Shown: positions 1 to 9,824, counted from the stretch's first letter. The stretch is 64,000 bases of DNA from Mesorhizobium sp. DCY119 (GCF_003590645.1 NZ_CP031834.1:930001-994000), one strand, 5' to 3'. Notes: generated by a model from the letters alone, not told the origin. Made by a program: numbers and translations.

Positions 1-462
1 AATCTCTACGGGCTGGTTCAGGGCGAAGCTAATGCGATCGAGCCGAAGAAGACGCCGCTGTCCTCGATGAGCCCGACCATCGTCTCCAAGGATGGCAAGC
101 CGTTCATGGTCATCGGCAGCCCCGGCGGGGCGCGCATCATCACGATCACGCTGGAAGCGATCGTCAACGTCATCGATCACGGCATGAACATCCAGGAAGC
201 GATCGACGCGCCGCGCATCCACCACCAATGGCTGCCCGATAAGGTCTATATGGAGCCCTATGCGCTGTCGCCTGACACGCGGCGTCTGCTCACCGGCATG
301 GGACATGATGTCGATATCGACCCGGACTGGACGATCTGGGGGCAGGCCGCGGGCATAATCATCGGCGGCAAGAGCGTGGCCGAAATCGAGAAGGGCGGCG
401 GCGCGCGCTATTACGGTGCGATGGACAGCCGCGCCGCTGCGGGAGCGCCGCGTGGCTATTAA
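1..462 (+). CDS. ggt: gamma-glutamyltransferase, C-terminal part (cut by window edge)
   Basis: Frame 1 is open from the first base, so this is the last 153 codons of a gene that begins outside the window. Gamma-glutamyltransferase is a periplasmic or secreted Ntn hydrolase that cleaves glutathione and transfers its gamma-glutamyl group. The residues PLSSMSPT followed by GSPGGARI match the small-subunit active-site region (substrate-binding Ser-Ser and the Gly-Gly oxyanion hole). The nucleophile Thr and the large subunit would lie upstream. A second, complete paralogue lies at 7778-9364 and has a different sequence here (RPMHTIIP instead of PLSSMSPT), so the two are not recent duplicates. The family call is firm; the substrate is not shown. 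Confidence 0.93.
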   Translation, partial: NLYGLVQGEANAIEPKKTPLSSMSPTIVSKDGKPFMVIGSPGGARIITITLEAIVNVIDHGMNIQEAIDAPRIHHQWLPDKVYMEPYALSPDTRRLLTGMGHDVDIDPDWTIWGQAAGIIIGGKSVAEIEKGGGARYYGAMDSRAAAGAPRGY

Positions 463-613
463 AGGGCCCTGACAGCTTATTGCCTTTTTCGAGCGTTAAC
501 GCTGTTCCTTCGAGGAAGAGGGATGTTCGCTGGTTTGAATTGAGTGAGCGAACGGGTTCGGTTTAGGCTGCCATGCTTGTGGGGCTGCCTGCGCTTTTGA
601 CGAGGATAAAAGA

Positions 614-1075
614 ATGACAGGAACGCGATCCATTGTTCTGGCTGCCGGTTTGACGGCTCTTATGGCGACCGGGTCTTTCCCAGCCTACGCACAGGATTCG
701 AAAACGACGAACCAGGCGATCGACGAGGCGCTCGGCAACCACGCCCAGTATGAGACGGTCATCAAGGCGTTGCAGCAGGGCGTGAAGGGCAAGGATGCCA
801 AGGCGGTCGCGGCGCTGGTCAATTATCCGATCAGCGTGAAGATCAGCGGCAAGGATACGGAGATCAAATCCGAGAAGGATTTCGTCACCCATTACGACGC
901 CATCTTCACGCCCAAGATCGCCAAGGTGGTCGAGGATCAGAAATATGAAGACCTGTTCGTGAATTATCAGGGCATCATGTTCGGCGACGGCCAGGTCTGG
1001 ATCAACGGCATCTGCAAGGACAGCGCCTGCAAGGCCGTCGATGCCAAGATCGTCACCATTCAGGATGGGCCGTAA
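614..1075 (+). CDS. small secreted hypothetical protein
   Basis: 153 aa. Residues 1-26 form a clear Sec signal peptide (hydrophobic core, then a cleavage site at AYA-Q), so the mature protein of about 127 aa is probably periplasmic. It has two cysteines near the C-terminus (GICKDSAC) that could form a disulfide. A GAGGA ribosome-binding site sits seven bases before the ATG. I do not recognise a named family; the alpha/beta look with an FVTHYDAIF stretch resembles small NTF2-like or YARHG-type periplasmic proteins, but this is only an impression. The gene is convergent with the histidine kinase, whose stop codon is six bases away. Confidence 0.75.
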   Translation: MTGTRSIVLAAGLTALMATGSFPAYAQDSKTTNQAIDEALGNHAQYETVIKALQQGVKGKDAKAVAALVNYPISVKISGKDTEIKSEKDFVTHYDAIFTPKIAKVVEDQKYEDLFVNYQGIMFGDGQVWINGICKDSACKAVDAKIVTIQDGP

Positions 1076-1081
1076 CAGCCT

Positions 1082-3469
1082 CTAGGCTGTCCGTGCCAGC
1101 TCCGTCGTCTCGCTCAGCCACGCGCCGATCTTGGTGCCGAGACGATCGGGCGAAATCGGCTTGGGCAGGTAATCGTCCATGCCGGCGTCGATGCATTTCT
1201 CGCGGTCGCCCTTCAGCGCATGGGCGGTGACGCCGATGATCGGCGTATGCGCGCCGATGGCGGCCTCGGCGTTGCGAATGGCGCGTGTTGCTTCGTAGCC
1301 ATTCATCTCCGGCATCGACACATCCATCAGGATCAGGCGCGGGCTGAAGGTGCGGTACATCTCCACCGCGGTGCGGCCGTTGGCGGCGATCCTGTAGGAT
1401 AGGCCGAGACCGTCGAGGATCTGGCCGAAGACAAGCTGGTTCACCTCGTTGTCCTCGGCCACGAGGATGTCGAGCGGTACATTGGCCGAGGGCTGTGCCG
1501 TGCTCTGCATGGGCGTCGTGGCAGCCGAGCCGCGCAAGACGGTGAAGGCAGGTGTTGCGGGTTTGGGCGCCGGCGCTGGTGCGACAACAGGTGCGGCCTC
1601 GCGCACGAATTGCGCCGCCTTGCCAAGCTGGGTGCGCGCCTTCTGGATCGCGCCGATGACGGTGCCCAGAAGTATCGCCGAACGGGCCGGCTTGGTCAGG
1701 TGGGCGGCAATGCCATAGTCGAGCACGAGGCGGCCGAAATCGACCTGGTCGACCGAAGTGAGCAGCACGACGGGGATGGAGGCAAGCCGGCTGTCGGAGG
1801 ACATCGCCTTGGCGACGTCGGCGCCGTTCATGCCGGGCATCTGGTAGTCGAGGATGACGCAGTCCACCGTCGCGCCGAGCTGGTGGGCGCGGTCGAGGAA
1901 GGCGAGGCCGACGGCGCCCGTCTCCGCAGCGGCGCAATCGAAGCCCCAGCTTCTGAGCTGTTCGAGCAGGATGTCGCGGTTGACCGGATTGTCGTCGATG
2001 ACCAGAACGCGCGCGCCGGTGACATCGGTCGGCACGATCTCGGTCTGCGCGGTGGCCTCATGCGCCGGCAGTGGCACGGTGAACCAGAACACGGAGCCAC
2101 GCCCGACCTCGCTCTCGATACCGATCGTGCCGCCCATCAAGTCGACAAGCCGCGCGGCAATGGCGAGGCCCAGGCCGGTGCCTTCGTGACGGCGCGTGGA
2201 AGAATTGTCGACCTGCGCGAATTTCTCGAACACGGTCTGCAGCTTCTCGGCGGGAATGCCGATGCCGGTGTCCTCGACGCGAACTTTCAACTGCACGGTG
2301 CCATCCTCGACCGTGCCGGAAACGTCGATGAGAACGTGGCCCTTCTCGGTGAACTTCACCGCATTGCCGAGCATGTTGGTGATGATCTGGCGGAAGCGCC
2401 CGACATCGCCAACGACATGGGCTGGCAAGCGCGGATCGACGCGCACGATGAGCTCGAGGTTCTTTTCGGCGACGCGTGCCGAAACCAGCGTGGCGACGTC
2501 CTCGACCGCTTCCGAAAGCCGGAACGGTGCGGGGTCGAGCGTGAGCTGGCCGGCATTGATCTTCGAAAAATCGAGGATGTCGTTGATGATGGTCAGCAGT
2601 GCGTTGCCGGATTTGACGATCACGTCGGTGAAGGTCTTCTGGCGCGCCGTCAGCTCGGTCTTGGCCAGAAGCTCGGCCATGCCGAGAACGCCGTTCATCG
2701 GCGTGCGGATTTCATGGCTCATATTGGCGAGGAATTCGGATTTGGCTCGGTCGGCGGCCTCGGCCTGGAACAGTGATTCCGCCGACTCGGCAAAGGCCTT
2801 GCGGATCGCCTTTTCCATCGGCCGGAATATCCACAGTGCAACCAGTCCAAGCACCGCGATCAGCGCCAGTCCGGCATAGGACAGGAACGTGTCGCTGCGG
2901 TGCTCGACGAATGCGCGCTCGCGATCGAGTGCGGTGCGGGCGCGGATCAGCAGAGGCTGGGCGAAAAGATCGTTCTGGTTGCGGATTTCGCGATTGCCCC
3001 ATTCGTCGATCTTCTGCGCACCGGCAAGCACGCCGAGATTGCGCACGATATCGCGCGCCGACCAGAACAGGTCGCCATTGACCGAAGCGGAATCGAGATC
3101 ACCGATGGTTTTTGCCGAAAGATCGTTCCGCACCGCGGCGAGATCGGCGGTCAGCGCGTCGATTTTTTCCTGCAGCCGGTTGGCGTGGCCGCTCGCGGCA
3201 TTGGAAAGGTCGGCGCGGGTGTCGGCGCGCCAGGCGGTGGTTGCGGTCTCGGAGAATGTCGTGGCGTTGCGAAGATCGCGCCCGAGCGTGGTGAGGTTGC
3301 CGCCGATCTGGTCGATCGCGTTGCGCAGCTGGTTCATGCTGTTCAGCGTGTAGAAGATCGCGCCCGAGGTCAGCGCGAAAATCAGCAAACCCGACAGATA
3401 TCTGATCCGGATCGAACGGATGAACAGCGAATAATCTGGCACGCACACACTCCGGACACATACGCACAA
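1082..3469 (-). CDS. hybrid sensor histidine kinase with two receiver domains
   Basis: 795 aa inner-membrane kinase. Transmembrane segments lie near residues 25-43 and 197-216 and bracket a helical periplasmic sensor of about 150 residues with no recognisable ligand domain. The HisKA box [15 protein letters not shown] has the phosphoacceptor His at 252. The ATPase domain has N (NMLGNAVKF), G1 (DTGIGIP) and G2 (GTGLGLA) boxes. Two receiver domains follow: the first with VIDDN and [10 protein letters not shown], the second with VAEDN and [10 protein letters not shown]. There is no HPt domain, so the phosphorelay must continue in another protein. The only start at this end is a TTG in a run of Cys/Val codons; GTG codons slightly downstream are alternatives. 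No partner regulator is adjacent. Confidence 0.9.
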   Translation of the reverse strand: MCVCVRSVCVPDYSLFIRSIRIRYLSGLLIFALTSGAIFYTLNSMNQLRNAIDQIGGNLTTLGRDLRNATTFSETATTAWRADTRADLSNAASGHANRLQEKIDALTADLAAVRNDLSAKTIGDLDSASVNGDLFWSARDIVRNLGVLAGAQKIDEWGNREIRNQNDLFAQPLLIRARTALDRERAFVEHRSDTFLSYAGLALIAVLGLVALWIFRPMEKAIRKAFAESAESLFQAEAADRAKSEFLANMSHEIRTPMNGVLGMAELLAKTELTARQKTFTDVIVKSGNALLTIINDILDFSKINAGQLTLDPAPFRLSEAVEDVATLVSARVAEKNLELIVRVDPRLPAHVVGDVGRFRQIITNMLGNAVKFTEKGHVLIDVSGTVEDGTVQLKVRVEDTGIGIPAEKLQTVFEKFAQVDNSSTRRHEGTGLGLAIAARLVDLMGGTIGIESEVGRGSVFWFTVPLPAHEATAQTEIVPTDVTGARVLVIDDNPVNRDILLEQLRSWGFDCAAAETGAVGLAFLDRAHQLGATVDCVILDYQMPGMNGADVAKAMSSDSRLASIPVVLLTSVDQVDFGRLVLDYGIAAHLTKPARSAILLGTVIGAIQKARTQLGKAAQFVREAAPVVAPAPAPKPATPAFTVLRGSAATTPMQSTAQPSANVPLDILVAEDNEVNQLVFGQILDGLGLSYRIAANGRTAVEMYRTFSPRLILMDVSMPEMNGYEATRAIRNAEAAIGAHTPIIGVTAHALKGDREKCIDAGMDDYLPKPISPDRLGTKIGAWLSETTELARTA

Positions 3470-3567
3470 TTTTACAGAGCCGGATTACGCTTGATTTACA
3501 TTAAAATTTCGTGATCGAGAATCACCGGTTCTCCCGCAGGTTGCGCCAGGGTGTGTGGAGATTCAGC

Positions 3568-4494
3568 CTATTTGCGCCGCTCGGCGACGAAGCTGGCCGC
3601 ATCTTTCAAGAGGGCGGCGCGTTCGCCGTAGGGCTCAAGCAGAAGATGCGCCTGTTCCACCAGGCCGTGCAGTTGGTCCTGAGCCCAGTTCGCGCCATGC
3701 AATCCGACCAGCGTCGCCTTGCCGGCGGCAGCATCCTTGCCGGTCGCCTTGCCCATGGTTTCCGCGTTGGACGTCAGGTCGAGCAGGTCGTCGGCAAGCT
3801 GGAAGGCAAGGCCGATGGCCGAGCCGAATTCAGCAAGCCGCTCGCGATCGGCGGGGGCGGCACCGGCCAGGATGGCGCCGGCCTCGCAGCCGTAACGGAT
3901 CAGCGCGCCGGTCTTCATCGCCTGCAGCGTGATGATGCCGGTCTCGTCGGGGCGCTTGCGCTCTGCCTCGAGGTCGAGCGCCTGGCCGCCGGCCATGCCG
4001 CCGATGCCGGCTGCCCGCGAAAGGCCTAGCACGAGGTCGAGCTTTCGCTGCGCCGGCAGTTCCGTCGCCTCATCGGCGATAATGTCGAAGGCGTAGGTCA
4101 AAAGGCTGTCGCCGGCCAGGATGGCGCTGGCCTCGTCGAAGGCGCGGTGCACGGTCGGCTGGCCGCGGCGCAAATCGTCGTCGTCCATGGCAGGCAGATC
4201 GTCGTGGATCAGCGAGTAGCAGTGCACGCATTCGAGCGCTGCGGCGACGCGCAGTGCTGCCTCGCCGTCTGCTTCAAAAAGAGCCGCACTTTCCAGCACC
4301 AGAAAGGGGCGCAGGCGCTTGCCGCCGTTCAGCACGCCATGGCGCATGGCGGCCAGCAGCGTACCCGGCCGCACAATCTCGCCGGGCAGGATGCGCTCGT
4401 CGAGCAGGCGTCGCAGCAGCGCCTCGACAGACTGGGCACGCAACTCAAGGTGGGCTTCGAACGGCAAAATGTCTTCCTCGATCATGGCCGCCAC
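3568..4494 (-). CDS. ispA: polyprenyl (farnesyl/geranylgeranyl) diphosphate synthase
   Basis: 308 aa, normal length for a short-chain trans-prenyl diphosphate synthase. It condenses isopentenyl diphosphate with allylic diphosphates in the cytosol to give C15 (or C20) precursors for quinones, undecaprenyl phosphate and hopanoids. The first Asp-rich motif HDDLPAMDDDD covers residues 97-107 and the second, FQLADDLLD, residues 231-239; GGKRLRP near 58-64 binds the homoallylic substrate. The insertion of two residues in the first motif is the bacterial ispA (type II FPPS) pattern, which favours farnesyl diphosphate. It is not followed by dxs, its common neighbour elsewhere. Chain length cannot be fixed by eye. 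Confidence 0.92.
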   Translation of the reverse strand: MAAMIEEDILPFEAHLELRAQSVEALLRRLLDERILPGEIVRPGTLLAAMRHGVLNGGKRLRPFLVLESAALFEADGEAALRVAAALECVHCYSLIHDDLPAMDDDDLRRGQPTVHRAFDEASAILAGDSLLTYAFDIIADEATELPAQRKLDLVLGLSRAAGIGGMAGGQALDLEAERKRPDETGIITLQAMKTGALIRYGCEAGAILAGAAPADRERLAEFGSAIGLAFQLADDLLDLTSNAETMGKATGKDAAAGKATLVGLHGANWAQDQLHGLVEQAHLLLEPYGERAALLKDAASFVAERRK

Positions 4495-4599
4495 GGTTTA
4501 CGGCAATCGCAGCCGCGGTCAAGTTCGTCGCATTGAGACATTGCGCTGCCGGCCAAGCGCCATTATGCCGAAGGCAAGGAGCGCTGAGGGACAGAAGGC

Positions 4600-5349
4600 T
4601 TGGACGAACCAATAATCGATCCCGAGACGCGGGGGCTCGAAATGGCACCGAGGCGGAAGGCAAGATCGCTCGGCGATATGCGCGTGTGGGTTCGCCGCGC
4701 CATCCTCGCGGCCATCGGCGTTGCGCTGATTCCCGCTGTGCTGACGTTTCTCTACATGCTGCCCTTCATACATCCGGTCTCGACCTTGATGCTGAAGGAT
4801 CTGGCGACTTTCTCCGGCTACGACCGGCGCTGGGTTTCGATCGACGATGTCGCGCCGGTGCTGGCGCACTCCGTCATCATGTCGGAAGATGGCCAGTTCT
4901 GCTCGCACCGGGGCATCGACTGGGGCGAACTGCGGCTGGTGATAGACGATGCGCTGGCCGGGGAGGCGACGCGCGGTGCATCGACCATTCCCATGCAGAC
5001 GGTGAAGAACCTTTATCTCTGGCAAGGCCGCTCGATGATCCGTAAGGGGCTGGAGGTACCGCTGGCGGTCTATTTCGATGCGGTCCTGTCGAAGAAGCGG
5101 ATCATGGAGATCTATCTCAACATCGCCGAGTGGGGGCCGGGCATCTATGGCATCGAGGCCGCCGCCCAGCATCATTTCGGCGTCCCGGCCAAGCAACTGA
5201 CGGCACGGCAGGCCGCCCTGCTTGCGGTGACGCTGCCCAATCCGATCGACCGCAACCCGGCGAGAGCCGGTGCCGGCTTGAAGCGGCTCGCCAACCTCGT
5301 CCAGCGCCGGGCTTCACGCGCTGGCGCCTATGTCGGCTGCGTCGACTAG
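4600..5349 (+). CDS. mtgA: monofunctional biosynthetic peptidoglycan transglycosylase
   Basis: 249 aa GT51 enzyme that polymerises lipid II into glycan strands at the outer face of the inner membrane. A single N-terminal membrane anchor spans about residues 32-55. The catalytic motif [11 protein letters not shown] puts the conserved Glu at residue 96, and later GT51 motifs [31 protein letters not shown] and [11 protein letters not shown] are intact. There is no transpeptidase domain, which separates it from class A PBPs. The start used is a TTG; ATGs at codons 15 and 27 are possible, with the anchor retained in each case. It lies divergent from ispA and upstream of rpmF. Confidence 0.93.
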   Translation: MDEPIIDPETRGLEMAPRRKARSLGDMRVWVRRAILAAIGVALIPAVLTFLYMLPFIHPVSTLMLKDLATFSGYDRRWVSIDDVAPVLAHSVIMSEDGQFCSHRGIDWGELRLVIDDALAGEATRGASTIPMQTVKNLYLWQGRSMIRKGLEVPLAVYFDAVLSKKRIMEIYLNIAEWGPGIYGIEAAAQHHFGVPAKQLTARQAALLAVTLPNPIDRNPARAGAGLKRLANLVQRRASRAGAYVGCVD

Positions 5350-5493
5350 GCTGGATCGAAAAAAATTCGCCGCGGTGCTGGTCAATCGCGGCTTTGCCGT
5401 GTATAGGCACGCCACTTATCTCAGATTACGGCCTGTTACGTGCGGCCCTTTAGCGAGGGCAGTCGGGGCTTTTACGATGGATGGAGCAATTCC

Positions 5494-5676
5494 ATGGCTG
5501 TGCCAAAACGAAAGACCTCGCCTTCCAAGCGTGGCATGCGCCGTTCGGCGGATGCGCTGAAGGCTCCGACCTATGTCGAAGACAAGAACTCGGGCGAAAT
5601 GCGCCGCCCGCACCACATCGACCTGAAGACCGGCATGTATCGCGGTCGCCAGGTTCTGACGCCCAAGGAAAGCTGA
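5494..5676 (+). CDS. rpmF: 50S ribosomal protein L32
   Basis: 60 aa, highly basic. The N-terminus [18 protein letters not shown] is the hallmark of L32. The start is set at 5494 because homologues begin exactly there, although the frame is open 18 codons further upstream. It lacks the zinc-binding cysteine pairs, the Cys-free (C-) form usual in alphaproteobacteria. It is a structural protein of the large subunit near the peptidyl-transferase centre. mtgA-rpmF order is common in Rhizobiales. A hairpin followed by T's lies about 35 bases downstream (5712-5743). Confidence 0.97.
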   Translation: MAVPKRKTSPSKRGMRRSADALKAPTYVEDKNSGEMRRPHHIDLKTGMYRGRQVLTPKES

Positions 5677-5711
5677 GAAGCCTTCCTCGCGCCGTTATGC
5701 GGTGAAACGAT

Positions 5712-5743
5712 CAAGGGACTGGCCGCGCGCCGGTCCTTTTTCG
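5712..5743 (+). terminator. intrinsic terminator after rpmF
   Basis: An imperfect GC-rich hairpin (AAGGGACTGGC pairing with GCCGGTCCTT) followed by a T run lies about 35 bases past the rpmF stop codon, on the coding strand. Confidence 0.7.
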
Positions 5744-5818
5744 TTTGTCAGGCGTTCAATCGGATGACCTGTTAGTCTACCAAGGCGTTTCGCCGTTCTT
5801 TGCGAGAAAAGAGAATAG

Positions 5819-6223
5819 ATGCTGTCCCTTGTGCCGCTGCTGATCATCCCCTTCATCCTGTTCAATCTCGGCCTTGCCGGCCTGTTCGGTTCGGGCACCG
5901 GCGATCCTTTCGCCACGCAGATGTTTTCCGTGCAGATGATGTCGGGCGGCATCTGGACGATGACGGTCGGCGATCTGCTCATCGTCGTGGCGCTGCTTCT
6001 GCTCTTCGTCGAGATGATGAAATCGACGCGCACCTCCAATGCCTCGATCGTCGATCACCTGCTTTCGACCTTCGTCTTCGTCGCCTTCCTGGTCGAGTTC
6101 CTGCTGGTCAGGAGTGCTGCTCATCCCGTCTTCTTCACGCTGATGGTGATTGCGCTGATCGACGTGCTTGGCGGCTTCTCGGTTTCGCTGCGCTCCGCAG
6201 GGCGCGATGTCAATCTGAGCTGA
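5819..6223 (+). CDS. small integral membrane protein, unknown function
   Basis: 134 aa. Hydrophobic stretches at about residues 2-23, 48-65, 82-101 and 105-122 predict four transmembrane helices, with a short Arg/Ser-rich tail. It resembles conserved rhizobial membrane proteins of unknown role that sit near rpmF. No catalytic or transport signature is visible. The start ATG at 5819 follows GAGAAAAGAG, which can serve as ribosome-binding site. Its stop is six bases from the convergent DUF1062 gene. Function is not assigned. Confidence 0.75.
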   Translation: MLSLVPLLIIPFILFNLGLAGLFGSGTGDPFATQMFSVQMMSGGIWTMTVGDLLIVVALLLLFVEMMKSTRTSNASIVDHLLSTFVFVAFLVEFLLVRSAAHPVFFTLMVIALIDVLGGFSVSLRSAGRDVNLS

Positions 6224-6228
6224 CGCAC

Positions 6229-6864
6229 TCAGCTGCTGTCGACGCCGGCCGCCGTCATCGCGACGAGATGGCGGTCGCTTTCGCCCGACAGATCGAGGGC
6301 TATGCGCATTCCATGCTTTGCCGGCCGCCGCATGAAATGCCTGTCCGCCGTTGCGGTCAGGCACTCTTTGTCATGCAGTGCCTGTATGCGGCTTCGCGAC
6401 AGGCCAAGTTCATTCGCCAGAAGACGGTCGACGCGCAAGCTGGTTTTGGACGGCGCAGCGAGATGGATTTCCATTTTCGCTGCGGAGTGGGGATTACCTG
6501 AGACGACGTTCTTTCGAACTTCAACGTCGCCGAACTCTTCGACCCGTTCGGCGCTGCGCCGCAGGTCGTCGAGATCGAAGGCCAGTCGCGCCGTCCATTC
6601 GGGATCGTTCGTGCGCAGCGCGTGCAGCAGGTCCGGATCGATCGAGCGTACATTGCGGCGCTCCAGAAGCGGGCGGTTCCAGGTGCCGTCGCAGTCGATG
6701 CAGCGATAGATCAGCCAGGCATCGATGCGCTTGCCATTGGCGTTGACCCTGGCCTTGCCTGAGCTGCTGAAGGGCCTGATGTCGCCGCATCGGCGGCAGG
6801 GAAGCCAGGGTTGCGGGGCGGTTTGAGGGATAATGGTCCATTGGACGCAAAGTACGTCTGACAT
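6229..6864 (-). CDS. DUF1062 family protein
   Basis: 211 aa, matching the usual size of DUF1062 proteins. The N-terminal half carries a zinc-ribbon-like set of cysteines, CRRC at 23-26 and CIDC at 55-58, around which the fold WLIYRC..CDGTWNRP is typical. The C-terminal half contains LRVDRLLANELGLSRSRIQALHD, which looks like an S4-type RNA-binding helix pair. Nothing further is known of the family that would justify a function; a nucleic-acid-binding role is inference from the zinc ribbon plus S4-like segment. Monocistronic, convergent with the four-helix membrane protein gene. Confidence 0.8.
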   Translation of the reverse strand: MSDVLCVQWTIIPQTAPQPWLPCRRCGDIRPFSSSGKARVNANGKRIDAWLIYRCIDCDGTWNRPLLERRNVRSIDPDLLHALRTNDPEWTARLAFDLDDLRRSAERVEEFGDVEVRKNVVSGNPHSAAKMEIHLAAPSKTSLRVDRLLANELGLSRSRIQALHDKECLTATADRHFMRRPAKHGMRIALDLSGESDRHLVAMTAAGVDSS

Positions 6865-7221
6865 GCCGGCTTGATCTTCCTGGTCGGAAGTTCCTCAAGA
6901 CGGCGGTGTCGGAGAGCCTCAGGCGAGGCACGGTTTGGCAGAAGTCGGGTGCGGATCAAGGACGAGCCGGCGGCGATGACACCAGCGGCAGTCCAGCCAT
7001 GCCATCCCGGTCTCGATCCGCCACCTGAAGAACGCAAATTCGCGATTGCGACAGGCCTGCGCCATGCCGCGTTTCTGGTGGAACTGACGAGACCGGAATT
7101 ACAAAGGCAAGACGAGCCGAACCTGGGATTGTTGCGCTGGAGCGCGTTTGTAGCGAAACCCGAATAGGATGGGAAGTGGCCGCGAAGGCTCAAAACGCAG
7201 CCACTACAATCGCGCAGAAGA
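6865..7221. other. intergenic stretch with no recognisable gene
   Basis: About 357 bases between two minus-strand genes. Several frames stay open, but their translations are Arg/Ser/Pro-rich and show no family pattern, and no ribosome-binding site or terminator stands out. It may include the promoter of the DUF1062 gene or decayed coding sequence. Confidence 0.5.
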
Positions 7222-7650
7222 TCAGCCGCCGTCGGCTTCGAAACCGGCGGCCTGGATGCCGGCGATTGCCACCAACTCGTCATTGTCGGAGGTGTCGCCG
7301 GAAACGCCGACCGCGCCGATGACCTCCCCCTGCGAGCGGATCAGCACGCCGCCGGCAACCGGCACGACCTTGCCGCCGGAAACGCCGGACAGGCCCTGCA
7401 TGAAATGCGGACGCTCCTTGGCCATGGCCTCCACCCGGCGCGAGCCTGCGCCGACCGCCAGCGCGCCATAGGCCTTGCCCGACGCGATCTCGAATCGCAG
7501 GAACGATGCGCCGTCCTGCTTCTGGAACGCGATGACATGCCCGCCGGCATCGAACACGACAATGCCAAGCGGCTTGAGATTGATTTCCTTCGCCTTGGCA
7601 AAAGCGGCATCGATGATTTCGTTAGTCTTGGCGAGTGTCAGGCTTGGCAT
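7222..7650 (-). CDS. GlcG/HbpS (DUF336) family protein
   Basis: 142 aa. The pattern GIVVFDAGGHVIAFQKQDGAS, then RFEIASGKAYGAL, then GGVLIRSQGEVIGAVGVSG is the Haem_degrading/DUF336 fold, found in GlcG and the haem-binding HbpS. These proteins form multimers and are linked to glycolate metabolism or haem sensing, but most members have no proven activity. The start at 7650 is chosen over one ten codons upstream because AGAGGAG lies five bases before it. It is divergent from the complete gamma-glutamyltransferase gene, 127 bases apart. The family call is firm; the ligand is unknown. Confidence 0.88.
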   Translation of the reverse strand: MPSLTLAKTNEIIDAAFAKAKEINLKPLGIVVFDAGGHVIAFQKQDGASFLRFEIASGKAYGALAVGAGSRRVEAMAKERPHFMQGLSGVSGGKVVPVAGGVLIRSQGEVIGAVGVSGDTSDNDELVAIAGIQAAGFEADGG

Positions 7651-7777
7651 GGTTTCTCCTCTAGGGCCGATTTGGCCCATTGCTTTTATGCGGCGGGGCG
7701 TGAAATTTGTATGCCTTCCGGAAAAGAAGCTGTTTTGCCAGATCGGCCATGACCAGCCGCAATGAGGGGATTGACGC

Positions 7778-9364
7778 TTGAGAAGATTCGATGTGCCGGG
7801 GCGCTCGCCCGTCTACGCGGAAAACGGCATGGCCGCGACCTCGCATCCGCTGGCAACCGCTGCGGCAATCGCAGTGCTGAAAGAAGGCGGCAACGCCGTC
7901 GATGCGGCCATCGCTGCCTCGGCAACGCTTACCGTGGTCGAGCCGCATATGACCGGCATCGGCGGTGATTGTTTTGTCATCCTGGCCGAGCCTGACGGCT
8001 CCATTCATGGTTTGAACGGCTCCGGCCGCGCGCCTGCTGGAGCGGACGCGGCACGCCTGCGCGATCTCGGTTACAGCGCCGTGCCGGAAAGCGGGCCGCA
8101 TTCGGTGACCGTGCCCGGCGCCATCAATGCCTGGGAAATGCTGCATGCCCGCTTCGGCAAGCTCTCCTTCGAGCGGCTGTTTGCGGACGCGATCGGCTAT
8201 GCCGAGAACGGCTATGCCGTGCATCCGCGCGTTGCCTCGGATTGGGTGGGTGTCGTCGAGGAACTCGCGACAGATGAGGGTGCCGCCCGGCACTATCTGA
8301 TCGACGGCAAGGCGCCTGCTCTCGGCACACGCCACAAGGTGCCGGCGCTGGCAGCAACGTTGCGCAAGATCGCCACGCAGGGCGCTAAAGCTTTCTACGA
8401 GGGCGAGGTCGCTGCCGAAATCGCCGCCACCATCCGCGCCAAGGGCGGCTTCATGACCGAGGACGACCTTGCCGCGACTTCCGCCGACTGGGTCGAGCTG
8501 ATCTCGACCCGCTATAACGGCTACGACGTCCTTGAAATCCCGCCCAACGGGCAGGGCATCACCGCGCTCATCCTGCTCAACCTGATGGCCAAGGTCGGCA
8601 CCGGCAAGCTCTCCCCCGACAGTGCCGAGCGCTATCATCTCGAGATCGAAGCGGCGCGGCTGGCCTATTCGGTGCGCGACCATCTGGTGGCCGACCCGAA
8701 GTCGATGACGGTGACGCCGGCGCAGCTTCTTTCGGACGCCTATACCGCTGCACTCGCCGAAGGAATCGATCCGGCGCGGCGCAATGCAAAGATCGTGCTG
8801 CCGAAGACGCCGGCCTCCGATACGGTCTATCTCACAGTGGTCGATCGCGACCGCCGCGCGGTTTCCTTCATCAACTCGGTCTATGACAGTTTCGGCTCCA
8901 AGATCGTGACCCAAAAGTCCGGCATCGCGCTGCAGAATCGTGGCACCTGCTTCTCGCTGGAGGAAGGCCACCCCAACGAACTCGGCCCGCGCAAGCGGCC
9001 CATGCACACCATCATCCCGGCGATGGCGCTGAAGGATGGCAAGGCGGCCGTATCGTTCGGCGTCATGGGCGGCGCCTATCAGCCGATGGGCCACGCCCAT
9101 GTCTTCTCCAACCTTGCCGATCACGGCATGGACCCGCAGGAGGCGCTCGACCATGCGCGGCTGTTCTGGGGCGAGGATGGCGTGCTCGAGGCCGAGGCCG
9201 GAATCTCGGCGGAGGTGCGCGAGACGCTTGCGAAAAAGGGCCATACGCTGCGTGACGCAGCCAAACCGCATGGCGGCGGCCAGGTCATCGTCATCGACGA
9301 CAAGAACGGCTTCCTGATCGGCGGCTCGGACCCGCGCAAGGACGGGCTGGCGCTGGGCTGGTGA
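7778..9364 (+). CDS. gamma-glutamyltransferase family protein (second copy)
   Basis: 528 aa Ntn hydrolase of the GGT family, full length. The N-terminus NGMAATSHPLATAAAIAVLKEGGNAVDAAIA, the large-subunit end and the DTVYLTVVD segment (Thr nucleophile at the small-subunit start, about residue 350) are present. The FGVMGGAYQPMGHAHV segment takes the place of the canonical SPGGARII oxyanion region. No signal peptide is visible, so it is probably cytosolic, unlike canonical Ggt. Together these features suggest a relative of YwrD or glutaryl/cephalosporin acylase-like GGTs rather than a glutathione hydrolase. The start is TTG at 7778; no ATG fits the conserved N-terminus. Confidence 0.88.
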   Translation: MRRFDVPGRSPVYAENGMAATSHPLATAAAIAVLKEGGNAVDAAIAASATLTVVEPHMTGIGGDCFVILAEPDGSIHGLNGSGRAPAGADAARLRDLGYSAVPESGPHSVTVPGAINAWEMLHARFGKLSFERLFADAIGYAENGYAVHPRVASDWVGVVEELATDEGAARHYLIDGKAPALGTRHKVPALAATLRKIATQGAKAFYEGEVAAEIAATIRAKGGFMTEDDLAATSADWVELISTRYNGYDVLEIPPNGQGITALILLNLMAKVGTGKLSPDSAERYHLEIEAARLAYSVRDHLVADPKSMTVTPAQLLSDAYTAALAEGIDPARRNAKIVLPKTPASDTVYLTVVDRDRRAVSFINSVYDSFGSKIVTQKSGIALQNRGTCFSLEEGHPNELGPRKRPMHTIIPAMALKDGKAAVSFGVMGGAYQPMGHAHVFSNLADHGMDPQEALDHARLFWGEDGVLEAEAGISAEVRETLAKKGHTLRDAAKPHGGGQVIVIDDKNGFLIGGSDPRKDGLALGW

Positions 9365-9416
9365 GGGTGCATCGCGCCGCAGTGACTTCGCGGCGTGGGC
9401 ATGTCATTGACGCTGC

Positions 9417-9824
9417 ATGAAGCTCATGCGGCACCTCTTGAAGGACAGGCTGTCGGTCGGCGCGATTGCTGCGCTGATCGGCTATATGCTGTTGCTTCAG
9501 GGGCTGGTTGCGGGTTTTTCGCAAGGAGCCATGGCCGCTTCGGCCCTCGATCCGCTGCATGTCATCTGCGCTTCGGACGGAACGATCTCTACCGCCGCGA
9601 AAGACCCCGCCGGCTCGCCGGTGGACAAGGCGTTCCAGTGTCCTTGCGCGACGCTCTGCCAGCTTGCGGCGACCGCCACGCCGGCGGTTCTTGGCCAACT
9701 CGCGGTCTTTGCCTATGCCGCGCCGAAAGACACGAATGCGGTGCGCTTCGAGCAAGCCGACGTCTTCCAGTCGGTCTTCCGAGGCCTTCTCGCAGAAGCC
9801 AGGGCACCACCACTCTCCATGTGA
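9417..9824 (+). CDS. DUF2946-like membrane-anchored protein
   Basis: 135 aa with an N-terminal hydrophobic anchor or signal at about residues 13-41, a CPCATLCQ cysteine group in the middle and a C-terminal ARAPPL tail. This combination resembles DUF2946/DUF2946-like proteins that accompany copper or iron uptake genes in alphaproteobacteria. It lies 62 bases upstream of a PepSY transmembrane protein on the same strand, probably co-transcribed. A role in metal handling is inferred from that neighbour only. Confidence 0.65.
   Translation: MKLMRHLLKDRLSVGAIAALIGYMLLLQGLVAGFSQGAMAASALDPLHVICASDGTISTAAKDPAGSPVDKAFQCPCATLCQLAATATPAVLGQLAVFAYAAPKDTNAVRFEQADVFQSVFRGLLAEARAPPLSM

Noticed and set aside
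6871-7167. 98-codon plus-strand frame in the gap before the GlcG-like gene
   Set aside because: Arg/Ser-rich translation without conserved pattern or ribosome-binding site.
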